Source: Legionella erythra (GTDB lineage: Bacteria; Pseudomonadota; Gammaproteobacteria; Legionellales; Legionellaceae). From it: a DNA stretch of 64,000 nucleotides. The notes beneath the pieces were generated by a model. It searched no databases and was not told where the DNA came from. It saw nothing but the letters and a program-made list of their open reading frames with translations. The translations under genes and the position numbers were made by a program. The stretch is from NCBI RefSeq assembly GCF_001467615.1, contig NZ_LNYA01000003.1, positions 293,605 to 357,604 on the forward strand, given 5' to 3'. Positions 45,417 through 54,133 of the stretch are shown piece by piece (within the stretch, counting starts at the first letter, position 1; each line of letters starts with the position of its first letter).

Positions 45417-46650
45417 GAGCGTATGGATTCCCTATCATGTTGGTGGAAAGAATTCTATCAATCAGCGTGGCGACATCGGTTTCATCACTTTCAAACTGCC
45501 AGACAATACCGTTGTGAACCGCTTTCACGGTCTTAAAACCATAATAACCGGTTATGGTTTGCCACATGTCCTGACCGAGCACATCGTCTTTGGGTCGAAC
45601 TAAAAAAGACTGCGCATGGCGTGAGTTGATTGCAGCAGGACGCACCTCTTCTTCCTTGCGCTCACAATATAAAACACCAGCCTGTTTAATCGCTTGCATG
45701 TCCTCTGCATTCGGGCCTGTTAACTCCCAATGGGTATACCGATGAACACGTACCGGGAATCCGCGCGCCTGCAATGCTTTCTGAACCGTCATCGCCTCAT
45801 TGTCGGTGATATTTAATTTAACCAGGCATTGGTGGGCGGGCGACGGCAAACGATACACCTTATCTGGCAAGGAAGCCGTTTGAACAGGGCAAGGCATGGA
45901 GCCAATCAGATTGCCGGCTTCAATGTATGCGCGCATGGATGTAAATAATTTATCGCCATTAACTGTGCGTTCCGGATGCGGCATCATCGCCAGCACGTTA
46001 CCGGTCGCATTGCTGACTGCCGCGATGTTATTGACTGATCCATTAGGGTTCACCGGGAACTGGTCAACAGTCCGGCCTTCGGCATCACAATACTGGAATA
46101 GATGGAGTCCCTGCGCGATGATTTGCTGCAATAGCGCGTCAGGCATGACAAAACGTCCCTGGGCATGCGCGACGGGCAGGACTATCCTGTCGTCTGCATC
46201 AAGGTGATGGGTAAACGCATTGGCTTGATGTCCCTCGCTCAAGCGCAGGGTCACCCAATCGTTGTAAAAACCGGTGCCAAGAATTCGGCCTTGATGGATA
46301 CGCTGGTTTTCAGTTAATGCCATGTGCCCGGCAGCCTCAGCCAATCCCGGCACGAGACCCGCTTCAACCAGGATTTGCGCCCCATTGCAAATACCTAAAA
46401 TGGGTTTGCCGAGGCGGGTTTGCTGTTTAATCTCCTCCATGATCGGGTGTAAGGCCGCAATAATGCCGGCCCGTGAGCGATCCTCGTAGGAAAATCCACC
46501 GACAAGAATAAAGCCATTCAATGCTCGCAGCGTTTCTGGCGATTCATTCCATAATACTTCAACCGGTTGCATGCCTGCCCGTTTTACCGCCAGGGCGGTT
46601 TCACGTTCACAATTGGAACCGGGGAAAAGCAACAATCCAATGCGTATCAT
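45379..46650 (-). CDS. purQ: FGAM synthase glutaminase subunit PurQ fused to two PurS-like domains
   Basis: Residues 1-250 are a class I glutaminase: FPGSNCERETA, nucleophile C88 in ILGICNGAQIL, H225/E227 in MMPHPERT. It supplies ammonia to PurL. Residues about 272-423 are an extra region that I read as two PurS-like repeats: AHQCLVKLNITDNEAMTVQKAL, and a second with FLVRPKDDVLGQ and LIDRILSTNMIGNPYAHECY, the latter matching the PurS C-terminal LLANPVIEDY pattern. Normal PurQ ends near 230-270 aa. It overlaps purM by 4 bp and purC by 38 bp. Confidence 0.88.
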   Translation of the reverse strand: MIRIGLLLFPGSNCERETALAVKRAGMQPVEVLWNESPETLRALNGFILVGGFSYEDRSRAGIIAALHPIMEEIKQQTRLGKPILGICNGAQILVEAGLVPGLAEAAGHMALTENQRIHQGRILGTGFYNDWVTLRLSEGHQANAFTHHLDADDRIVLPVAHAQGRFVMPDALLQQIIAQGLHLFQYCDAEGRTVDQFPVNPNGSVNNIAAVSNATGNVLAMMPHPERTVNGDKLFTSMRAYIEAGNLIGSMPCPVQTASLPDKVYRLPSPAHQCLVKLNITDNEAMTVQKALQARGFPVRVHRYTHWELTGPNAEDMQAIKQAGVLYCERKEEEVRPAAINSRHAQSFLVRPKDDVLGQDMWQTITGYYGFKTVKAVHNGIVWQFESDETDVATLIDRILSTNMIGNPYAHECYRYDTSLSG

Positions 46651-47690
46651 AGAAGGCTTACCTTTTGCTGGCCGCGAACGACTTTGCCAATTTCATACAC
46701 AGGCAGGGAATAGGATTTTTGCAACACATCTCGTACCGCGTTTAAATCTTCAGGCGACACAATCATAATGAGGCCGGCCCCCATGTTAAATGTACGGTAC
46801 ATTTGCTCATCGTCCAAACGGCTCACCTGCTTTATCACATCGAAAACAGGCAAATGAGGGATGCGTTTTTTTTCAATTTCCACAGCACAGTCAAGCGGTA
46901 AAATACGGGGAATATTGTCCAATAAACCGCCGCCGGTGATGTGGGCCATGCCTTTGATGGCGATGCCCTGTGCTAAAATACGATGCACCGGTTGCGTGTA
47001 ATTGAGGTGGGGCGTCAATAATTCTTCGCCAATGGTGCGCCCCAAATCATGATGGTAACTGTCCACATCGAGCCCTAAAACACCAAAAAACAGTTTCCGA
47101 GCCAGCGAATAGCCATTGGTATGCAGGCCGCTGGAGGGGAACGTCACCACACTGTCGCCTTCACAGATGGTTTTGCCGGTAATGGCTTTATGTTTATCAA
47201 CCACCCCGGTAATCACACCAACCAAGTCAAACTCCCCAGGCAGATAAGTACCCGGCATTTCTGCGGTTTCGCCGCCCACCAGCGCAATCTGATTTTCACG
47301 GCAGGCAACGACCATGCCGCTTACAATTTGCTCAATGATGGCTGGATTGAGCTTGTCATTGGCAATGTAATCAAGCAGGGTCAGTGGTTTGGCACCCAGA
47401 ACGATGATGTCATTCGTGGTGGCACTGACTAAATCCATGCCAATGGTATCGAATTTCTGCATCCGTTTAGCTACCATCATTTTGGTGCCGACGCCATCAA
47501 TGCTTTGCACCATAACCGGATGCTGATACGCCTCCAGCAGGGGTTTTAAATCAAACATCGACGCAAAATGACCAATCCCGGTTAAGACGCGCGGGGAAAA
47601 CGTGCTCTCCACAGCTCTTTTGATGCCTTGCACAGCTCTGTTGCCGGCATCAACATCCACACCAGCGGCTTTGTAATCAATGCTTGTCAC
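46647..47690 (-). CDS. purM: AIR synthetase (PurM)
   Basis: This 347-aa enzyme closes FGAM to AIR using ATP. DYKAAGVDVDAGNRAVQGIK, VQSIDGVGTKMMVA, DLVSATTNDIIVLGAKPLTLLDY, LVGGETAEMPGTY and MAHITGGGLLDNIPRIL are diagnostic. I choose GTG 47690, because AAGGAG lies 6 nt upstream of it inside the longer frame and the resulting N-terminus equals that of E. coli PurM; the frame could open at 47705 but that would bury the ribosome-binding site. It overlaps purL by 14 bp. Confidence 0.94.
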   Translation of the reverse strand: MTSIDYKAAGVDVDAGNRAVQGIKRAVESTFSPRVLTGIGHFASMFDLKPLLEAYQHPVMVQSIDGVGTKMMVAKRMQKFDTIGMDLVSATTNDIIVLGAKPLTLLDYIANDKLNPAIIEQIVSGMVVACRENQIALVGGETAEMPGTYLPGEFDLVGVITGVVDKHKAITGKTICEGDSVVTFPSSGLHTNGYSLARKLFFGVLGLDVDSYHHDLGRTIGEELLTPHLNYTQPVHRILAQGIAIKGMAHITGGGLLDNIPRILPLDCAVEIEKKRIPHLPVFDVIKQVSRLDDEQMYRTFNMGAGLIMIVSPEDLNAVRDVLQKSYSLPVYEIGKVVRGQQKVSLL

Positions 47691-50025
47691 GACAGTCTCC
47701 TTCACGTAAACCGTTTTCCCAGACCTCGCGGGCGAGATGCAGCGGTAAATGGATGGCTGAATGCACGCTCAGGGTGGGAGAAACCGTTGTTTCGCCGATA
47801 GCGACGCAGGGAACATCGCTTTTTTTGAATAATTGTTCAATTGACTGAGCGTGTTGCGGTGGTACCTCCAGGATAAACCCGCCCTCTTCAGCGAATAACC
47901 AGGATGCCAATGGTGCATTCGCAGGCGGAATAATGTCGACGCCAACGTTGTTTTTGAATGTCATTTCGGCTATCCCCGCCGCGAGTCCTCCCCGGGTTAT
48001 GGAATGGGCAGCCAGAACCAAACCGTGTTGAATCGCCTCATAAACAGCCTGCAATTCGGTGTGTAAGACGGCAAGATTGGGTTGGGGGAGATCCGTGCCG
48101 GCGTGGTGTTTAAGGGCATCGTAGACACTGCCGCCGCCTTGTTGGCGCCGCTCGCCAATCAGATACAGCACCGAACCAGGCTGCTTTAAATCGAAGGTAA
48201 GTGCCTGGGCATAATCCGGCATCTGACCTAAACAACTGATCATAGGACTTGGGGGAATAGCGCCTGAGGTGGATTCATTATAAAGCGACACATTGCCTGA
48301 AATAATGGGTAAACTCGCTCCCGTATCCAGCATCTTCACGGCGTTTGCCGCATCAGCGATGCCGTTAACCGCCTCCACAAAATCCCCCATTTGCTCCGGT
48401 TTTTCAGGGTTGCCGAAACACAGACAATCGGTCAGAGCACAAGGCCAGGCACCGGTTGCGACCACTTTACGCACCGCTTCGGTAACCGCATTGACAGCTC
48501 CCCAGTAAGCATTGATTTTATTGAAGCGGGGATTTTGTCCTACCGCCAGTGCAATACCGGTTTTTTGAATTTCTTCGGGGTATCTGTCGTCATTGAAAGG
48601 GGCCATGACGCCCGCATCGGCGCATCCGCGCTCCAAAATAGTACGCCCCTGCACCTGCTTGTCGTACATTTCGTAAATGGGGGCTCTTGAGGCAATGTTT
48701 TCATGGGCGAGTAAATGGAGGAGGGTGTCAGTCAAGTCTTCACAGTCAGGCCGCTCGGCTTTTGAAACCCTGCACGAGCGGCTGACGTAGGGTCTGTCAT
48801 ATAAAATCCCCTGCGTAATGTCTTTCGCGCAGGCATTGACCAAATCCTTGCCCTGATAACGCACCACATAACGATCATCCTGGCGCAAACGGCCGATTAC
48901 GGTGGCCTTCGCGCCATCACAGATTTCGGGTAAGGCAAAGCGTTCATTGTAGTGATTAAGCACATCCGGAATAATGCTTTTGGGTACAACCCACATGAAG
49001 CGTTCCTGGGTTTCGGAGCACAGAATAACCGCAGGCAGGAGATTGGCCATGCTGGTTGGCACGGATTCCAAATCAATGTCAGCCCCATAGCCACCTGCTT
49101 CAGCCAATTCAACGCTGGCGCAGGCAATGCCGCCGGCGCCCAGATCTTTAAAGCCTACCCGATCAATCAGGTTGCGTTCACTTAACCACGCAAAGAACGC
49201 ATAATTGGCTTTCAGCAGATGCCGCTGCAGAAATGCATTGGGTTCTTGCACCGCCCCCTTGTTTTCCTCTTCCTTCCCGCTGTCTAGGTTGGACGAGGCA
49301 AAGGCGGCGCCACCAAAACCGCTGTTATCGGTCGGTTTGCCAACCAGCACAAAATAATAGTCATGCGCATCGGGCGGCGCATAAGAATGAATGACCTGGT
49401 CTTCACGGACAACGCCCAAAGTGACTACGGTCACCAGGCAATTGTCGTTATACCCCTCATCGTAACTTACATCGCCTGCCAGGTTAGGGATACCCAAAGG
49501 ATTGGCGTAACCGGCAATGCCACGAACAACGCCGTGTTGCAACCACCGGGTTTTAGGCCGACGACGCTCGCCAAAGCGCAAACTGTCGGCGACTGCAATC
49601 ACTTCAGCACCCATGCAGCACACATCACGGACATTGCCGCCCACGCCGGTTGCAGCGCCTTCGTAAGGCACCAGCTGCGACGGATGATTGTGTGATTCAT
49701 GGCTCATTACAATGCCGTAACGGCGTCCCTGGCTGTCGCTTGCCACAGCTACAATTCCCGCATCTTCCTTGGGTCCAAGAATGACATGCGGGGCTTCGGT
49801 AATGAACCGTTTGAGGTATTTTCTGCTGCTTTTATAGGAGCAATGTTCAGAACCCTGGATGGACCAAAGAATACATTCGGCGTAAGTAGGAGGGCGTTTT
49901 AACAGCACATTCTGAATAGTCAGGGCTTCATCAACGGTAAGCCGCAGGTTGAATTGCTGAAGCCGGCAAGCCGCTTCATCCCTGGACAATTGAGAAAAAT
50001 CAAAAAAATCCGGCGTTTTCAACAC
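47677..50025 (-). CDS. purL: FGAM synthase PurL, small type
   Basis: This 782-aa protein is the small, PurS/PurQ-dependent type of PurL rather than the 1300-aa fused enzyme. SEHCSYKSSRKYL, SHESHNHPSQLVPYEGAATGVGGNVRDV, DLGAGGIACASVELAE and SGNVSLYNESTSGAIPPSPMI match both AIRS/PurL halves. It needs PurQ and PurS; the latter appears to be supplied by the PurQ fusion. GTG start at 50025 with an AGGT site. It is the first gene of the operon. Confidence 0.95.
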   Translation of the reverse strand: MLKTPDFFDFSQLSRDEAACRLQQFNLRLTVDEALTIQNVLLKRPPTYAECILWSIQGSEHCSYKSSRKYLKRFITEAPHVILGPKEDAGIVAVASDSQGRRYGIVMSHESHNHPSQLVPYEGAATGVGGNVRDVCCMGAEVIAVADSLRFGERRRPKTRWLQHGVVRGIAGYANPLGIPNLAGDVSYDEGYNDNCLVTVVTLGVVREDQVIHSYAPPDAHDYYFVLVGKPTDNSGFGGAAFASSNLDSGKEEENKGAVQEPNAFLQRHLLKANYAFFAWLSERNLIDRVGFKDLGAGGIACASVELAEAGGYGADIDLESVPTSMANLLPAVILCSETQERFMWVVPKSIIPDVLNHYNERFALPEICDGAKATVIGRLRQDDRYVVRYQGKDLVNACAKDITQGILYDRPYVSRSCRVSKAERPDCEDLTDTLLHLLAHENIASRAPIYEMYDKQVQGRTILERGCADAGVMAPFNDDRYPEEIQKTGIALAVGQNPRFNKINAYWGAVNAVTEAVRKVVATGAWPCALTDCLCFGNPEKPEQMGDFVEAVNGIADAANAVKMLDTGASLPIISGNVSLYNESTSGAIPPSPMISCLGQMPDYAQALTFDLKQPGSVLYLIGERRQQGGGSVYDALKHHAGTDLPQPNLAVLHTELQAVYEAIQHGLVLAAHSITRGGLAAGIAEMTFKNNVGVDIIPPANAPLASWLFAEEGGFILEVPPQHAQSIEQLFKKSDVPCVAIGETTVSPTLSVHSAIHLPLHLAREVWENGLREGDCRDKH

Positions 50026-50061
50026 GTTGAGGACCTGGCCTGCAAGCTAAAACGTAGCCAT

Positions 50062-50090
50062 ACGATAATGATGTTTTCACATAAAATCAA
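50062..50090 (-). promoter_or_regulatory. Candidate purine operon promoter
   Basis: On the minus strand TTGATT (-35, 50090-50085) and TATCGT (-10, 50067-50062) are spaced by 17 nt. The implied start lies about 30 nt before the purL GTG. No PurR operator was identified with confidence. Confidence 0.45.
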
Positions 50091-50180
50091 ATGTTTTGTG
50101 TGTATTACTTTTACGTCCTGCTATTGACTTTCTACAAAACAATGTATTCTTCCCGGTTTCTATCGTGATTTTTGGAAAAT

Positions 50181-50786
50181 ATGAATACACTGGCTGTTTT
50201 TTGTGGCGCAAAACTCGGGCATTCGGCGGTTTATGCCGAGCAGGCCAATGCTCTGGCTGATGTCATGGCCGATAAACACATCACCTTAATCTATGGCGGC
50301 GCCAGGGTTGGGCTTATGGGGACGCTGGCCAACCGCCTTCTTCACCGGGGAGGAAAGGTCATCGGCGTGATTCCGCAGTCGCTGGTTGACGTCGACATTG
50401 CCCATACCGGATTAACCCGCCTTCATGTGGTCGACTCCATGCACGAAAGGAAACGGTTAATGGCGTCACTCGCAGATGGTTTTCTCATGCTGCCGGGCGG
50501 CGCCGGCTCCCTGGATGAATTTTTTGAAATGATGGTTTTAGCGCAACTTGGTCATCATAAAAAGCCTTGCGGCCTGCTGAATACAGCCGGTTATTATGAT
50601 GCCCTGCTCCAATTTCTGGATCACGCGGTCGCGGAAGGTTTTTTAAACAGCGGCGGCCGCCACGCGATTCTTACTCATCATTCGCCTCTGGATTTACTGA
50701 ATAAATTCCTTCATTATCAAACCACTTCCGATTCACGGTGGGAAAAGCGACCCGTGTCGGTGGATGCCCATCAGGCAATTACCTGA
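50181..50786 (+). CDS. LOG-family nucleoside monophosphate phosphoribohydrolase
   Basis: This 201-aa Rossmann-like protein has the LOG signatures YGGARVGLMGTLA, MHERKRLMASLADGFLMLPGGAGSLDEFFE (GGxGS variant of PGGxGTxxE) and LLNTAGYYDALL. Family members hydrolyse nucleoside 5'-monophosphates such as cytokinin ribotides or AMP to free base and ribose phosphate. It is divergent from the purine operon. ATG 50181 is preferred over a TTG three codons upstream because a GGA site lies in front of it. Confidence 0.9.
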   Translation: MNTLAVFCGAKLGHSAVYAEQANALADVMADKHITLIYGGARVGLMGTLANRLLHRGGKVIGVIPQSLVDVDIAHTGLTRLHVVDSMHERKRLMASLADGFLMLPGGAGSLDEFFEMMVLAQLGHHKKPCGLLNTAGYYDALLQFLDHAVAEGFLNSGGRHAILTHHSPLDLLNKFLHYQTTSDSRWEKRPVSVDAHQAIT

Positions 50787-50836
50787 TTATTTTAGGGGCC
50801 CGCATCAGGGCGTTAGGTACAGGCATTAAAGGCCTT

Positions 50837-50869
50837 ATTAATTTTATCTTAATCTAAAACTGCTAAAGT
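50837..50869 (+). promoter_or_regulatory. PmrA-box-like operator and -10 of the 50913 gene
   Basis: ATTAATTTT-AT-CTTAATCTA (50837-50856) matches the PmrA consensus at 7 of 9 positions in each half, with TTAA cores 11 nt apart. Seven bases later is TAAAGT (50864-50869), a -10-like hexamer. Start codon 44 nt further. Confidence 0.65.
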
Positions 50870-50912
50870 AAAGTAGTTTGTAAGATTTGTTATTTTCCTA
50901 AGAGTTGTATTT

Positions 50913-52346
50913 ATGATTACCGTCAACATCTGGCTTTCAACCACCAAATTGTTTAACCACCGCATTACCCACAGCTATTTTGGGCCGCTGTTAGCTTCCC
51001 AGGAAAATAATGAACACATCGGGCATGCCAACCTGCAACTGGAAATTACTGACCACTCCCCTCATTTTGCTTATTCTCAAACGGTTTTAGAGCCCCTGCG
51101 TGGCAAAGCTACGCTTAAAACCATCGCGGTACCTGTAGCTGAAAAGAAAGAAAACCACGCATCCCTCGAGCCCCAATTGGTCCGATGCAACAGTTTTACG
51201 CTCAGTTTCTGGCCTGACGAGCGCCCCAAACTGATAAAAGAAGCGGCACAATTATTTTTCAAAATGACGAACAGCAAACCCCGGGTTAAAGGGATTAAAC
51301 CGGAATTTAAAACCCATCAGGAGGATATGCTGCTTGAAGAGACGGCTTCTAAACCGATCACGATGACCCATCCTTCATTGCAATATAACCGGGACAACCC
51401 GCTGCACCGGCGCCAGCAGGCACTAAAACAGGAGCTTGGCGAACTAAACGAACTCCATAACACGTTGACTCTCTACACGGCCAATCTTAAAGCCAATGGT
51501 CTGAAACAGGAAAAACTGCTGCAGCAAAAGAAAACTCTTACTAGCCAGCATATGCAGGCGATGCAGCCGCTGCAAGAGGATTTGCAAAAAAACAAAGAAA
51601 GGCAAAAAATCACCCAAAAGCAATTATCCAGGAAAAAAACGGTGCTTCGTTACCTGGATACACTGGAGCAACGTGATGAGCAATCCAATAAGCAGTTTCT
51701 GACATTAACCAGGGAAATGAATAAACTGACCAGAAGGCAAGAGCGGCTTCAGCAAAAGGAAAAAAAACTGCTGCAGTCTGAAAAGGATATGAACCTCGCT
51801 TACACGCACAATGTTGAGGAACTACAAGAGCAATTATCGCGTCAGCAGCAGGAAGGCGTTGCATTTAAAAAACAGATTGACGACACCACCCTCCTTCTCA
51901 ATGGCAGAGATGAGAGCTATCTTAAAGCCTTACGCGCAGAATACATTGATCTCAGTTTACGCGAAAATGCATTCATCAATGAAAAATCGGAGACAACGGT
52001 CGGTCGCCACCCCGATCTGACCCTGTACTTGCCTGTGGCTGATTCAAACACAATCGGGCTTGATGAAAAGAAAATCCTTAAGGCTCTGGAAGAGGAAAAC
52101 GGGCAAGCCTATTCGTTTTTCACCAACAATTGCGCAAGCAGCGTCAAACGCTGCTTGCTGGCGGGAATTGATAAAACCTTACAAAGGCAATTGGAGGATG
52201 CAGGTCTTGCACCCGACTTTTTCCAGGTGAAAAAAATAGAAACCTGTCAATCCTTAAAAAGATGGACCAAAACCCTGGAGCATCACCTTATTGAACTCAA
52301 TGCCGCGGCTTCCCGTCCTGATACTACGCCGGTTTTAACCTTCTAG
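50913..52346 (+). CDS. Candidate effector: coiled-coil protein with possible permuted papain-like fold
   Basis: I recognise no named family. The 477-aa protein has an N-terminal globular part with HIGHANLQLEIT (H38), and a long Gln/Lys/Leu-rich coiled coil (about residues 160-340). The C-terminal part has YSFFTNNCASSVKRCLLAG (C407). His in a GHxxxxx strand before Cys in an NC..SV..CL helix is the order in circularly permuted NlpC/LRAT-type papain-like enzymes (YiiX, PPPDE). The coiled coil would then be an insertion. No signal peptide; the hydrophobic C-terminus (PVLTF) could be a Dot/Icm signal. The PmrA-like box supports the effector assignment; activity is a guess. Confidence 0.55.
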   Translation: MITVNIWLSTTKLFNHRITHSYFGPLLASQENNEHIGHANLQLEITDHSPHFAYSQTVLEPLRGKATLKTIAVPVAEKKENHASLEPQLVRCNSFTLSFWPDERPKLIKEAAQLFFKMTNSKPRVKGIKPEFKTHQEDMLLEETASKPITMTHPSLQYNRDNPLHRRQQALKQELGELNELHNTLTLYTANLKANGLKQEKLLQQKKTLTSQHMQAMQPLQEDLQKNKERQKITQKQLSRKKTVLRYLDTLEQRDEQSNKQFLTLTREMNKLTRRQERLQQKEKKLLQSEKDMNLAYTHNVEELQEQLSRQQQEGVAFKKQIDDTTLLLNGRDESYLKALRAEYIDLSLRENAFINEKSETTVGRHPDLTLYLPVADSNTIGLDEKKILKALEEENGQAYSFFTNNCASSVKRCLLAGIDKTLQRQLEDAGLAPDFFQVKKIETCQSLKRWTKTLEHHLIELNAAASRPDTTPVLTF

Positions 52347-52455
52347 CACCTATTCTTATTTGCCAGCGTTTAAAGGCTCTGGCAAATTCAACTGTAAAGG
52401 TTTTTTAAATCCTGTCGACATAAGGTTATCAAGAAAAAGAAAAAGTGACGCGACC

Positions 52456-54087
52456 ATGTCCATTCTCAACTCGGATGTTTTGAAAAGCCATGTGAACCGT
52501 TATTCCATGCTTGGCCTGCTGATTTCGATGGGCAGTATTTTAACCGCAACGCTGATAGTCGCCTATCAAATCACGGGCAGCATCTCGCTTGAGAGCATCG
52601 TGCTCGCTCAAACCACCAACCCGGCCATTTGGGCTCTGGATCTCACCCCCTTTATGTTTGCCTACTGGGGGCAATCCTTCTGCTATGGCCTGGTGAACAA
52701 GGCTGAAACCATCCTGCGGGACAAAACACGGGAATTAACCAGCAAAAAAGATGATCTTGAAATCAAACTCAAATACGAAAGCACCCATGACAGCCTGACC
52801 AACCTGCCCAATTACAGGCTGTTTGTGGAAAGAATCAAACAGGCCATCACGCAAATTGAACAGGAAAACCAGGCCAGTAGAGCAGCGGTATTTGTATTGA
52901 GCATCAGCGACTTTAAAGAAATAAGCTACACGTTTGGTACGTTTCATTCCAACAGTTTTCTCAAACAGTTTGCCGAAAAATTAAAAAGCCTGCTGATTGA
53001 ACCGTTTATGCTTGAGGCCTACATGGGCATGAATGTGATTGCCCGTTTAAGGAATGATGAATTTGCCATCCTCCTGCCACGCTTAAGTCCCGATCAGGAT
53101 ATTGATGAACTGCTGCATCGGATTCAGGAATACACCTCGGTCAATTTCATGATTGAGGGCATCAATATGAACATCATGACCACCATTGGCGCAGCCCTTT
53201 ATCCAACTCACGGCACCAAAGCTGAAACATTGATGATGCATGCCACCGACAGTATTTATTTTGCCAAGAAAGAAGGCAAGCCCTATGCCATTTATCACAA
53301 AGACATCCAGGAACGAACAACCATCAATCGTGAAATGCTGGATGAATTTGAACAAATCATGGATGCCGAACAGGCTGTTATCCAGCTCCAGCCTCATATT
53401 GAACTGGCCTCAGGCAATATTGTAGGCGTCGAAGGCTCGGTTAAACTGGATTTGGCGGATAGGGAAATTTTAAATGAGGAAAAACTCTTTCAACTGATGA
53501 ACGATACCCGCTATGCCAAAAAAGTCACGTTTTTCTCGCTAAAAGCATTGATAAAACAATTATCTATCTGGCATAAAGAAGGACACCTTCTTTACGGCGA
53601 AGTCGATTTGTCCATTATGGATATTGGCGATCCTGAATTAGTCAGCATGATTAAGGATTTGCTAAGCGCTCATCAGCTTGAAGGAAAATACTTGAAATTG
53701 TCCTTAACTGAAAAAGCATGCTTGAGTGATCAGGCCCGCGCTCTGCATACCTTGATGCCGCTAGTGCAACTGGGCATTCAAATTTCCATTAAGGATTTTT
53801 CAACCGGCTATACCTCCTTTGTTTACCTGACCAATTTTCCCATCCACGAAGTAAAAATTGACCGATCTTTCGTCATCAAAATGGGACAGGATGAAAAGAA
53901 AACACGCATTGTCCATACCATCATTCAAATGGCAAAGGCCCTTGAATTAAAGGTCATGGCCTCTGGCATTCCGGATGAGGCAACCGTTGAACGACTAATC
54001 CGGCTCGGTTGCCCTTACGGGCAAGGGGCCTATTTCGGATCACCGGTAAGTATCGAAGAAATCACCGAAAAATTAAACAAAAAGTAG
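52456..54087 (+). CDS. Degenerate GGDEF-EAL membrane protein
   Basis: This 543-aa protein has two N-terminal membrane helices (about residues 17-38 and 55-75), then GGDEF and EAL domains that both lack key residues. The GGDEF motif is RNDEF (199-203), EAL is EGS (326-328), and DDFGTGYSS is KDFSTGYTS (446-454), losing a metal/acid residue. It is therefore probably not an active cyclase or phosphodiesterase, but may bind c-di-GMP/GTP or act as a partner. Start at MSILNSDV is preferred over an upstream TTG. The region between 52347 and 52455 shows no promoter I can support. Confidence 0.82.
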   Translation: MSILNSDVLKSHVNRYSMLGLLISMGSILTATLIVAYQITGSISLESIVLAQTTNPAIWALDLTPFMFAYWGQSFCYGLVNKAETILRDKTRELTSKKDDLEIKLKYESTHDSLTNLPNYRLFVERIKQAITQIEQENQASRAAVFVLSISDFKEISYTFGTFHSNSFLKQFAEKLKSLLIEPFMLEAYMGMNVIARLRNDEFAILLPRLSPDQDIDELLHRIQEYTSVNFMIEGINMNIMTTIGAALYPTHGTKAETLMMHATDSIYFAKKEGKPYAIYHKDIQERTTINREMLDEFEQIMDAEQAVIQLQPHIELASGNIVGVEGSVKLDLADREILNEEKLFQLMNDTRYAKKVTFFSLKALIKQLSIWHKEGHLLYGEVDLSIMDIGDPELVSMIKDLLSAHQLEGKYLKLSLTEKACLSDQARALHTLMPLVQLGIQISIKDFSTGYTSFVYLTNFPIHEVKIDRSFVIKMGQDEKKTRIVHTIIQMAKALELKVMASGIPDEATVERLIRLGCPYGQGAYFGSPVSIEEITEKLNKK

Positions 54088-54133
54088 CATTTAACTCTAG
54101 ACTTAAGGTAAGCCATTATTCAGGGAGAATTCG

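Noticed and set aside
50124..50150. TTGACT-N15-TATTCT as promoter of the LOG gene
   Set aside because: The 15-nt spacing is too short for a normal sigma-70 promoter, so I did not list it as a feature.
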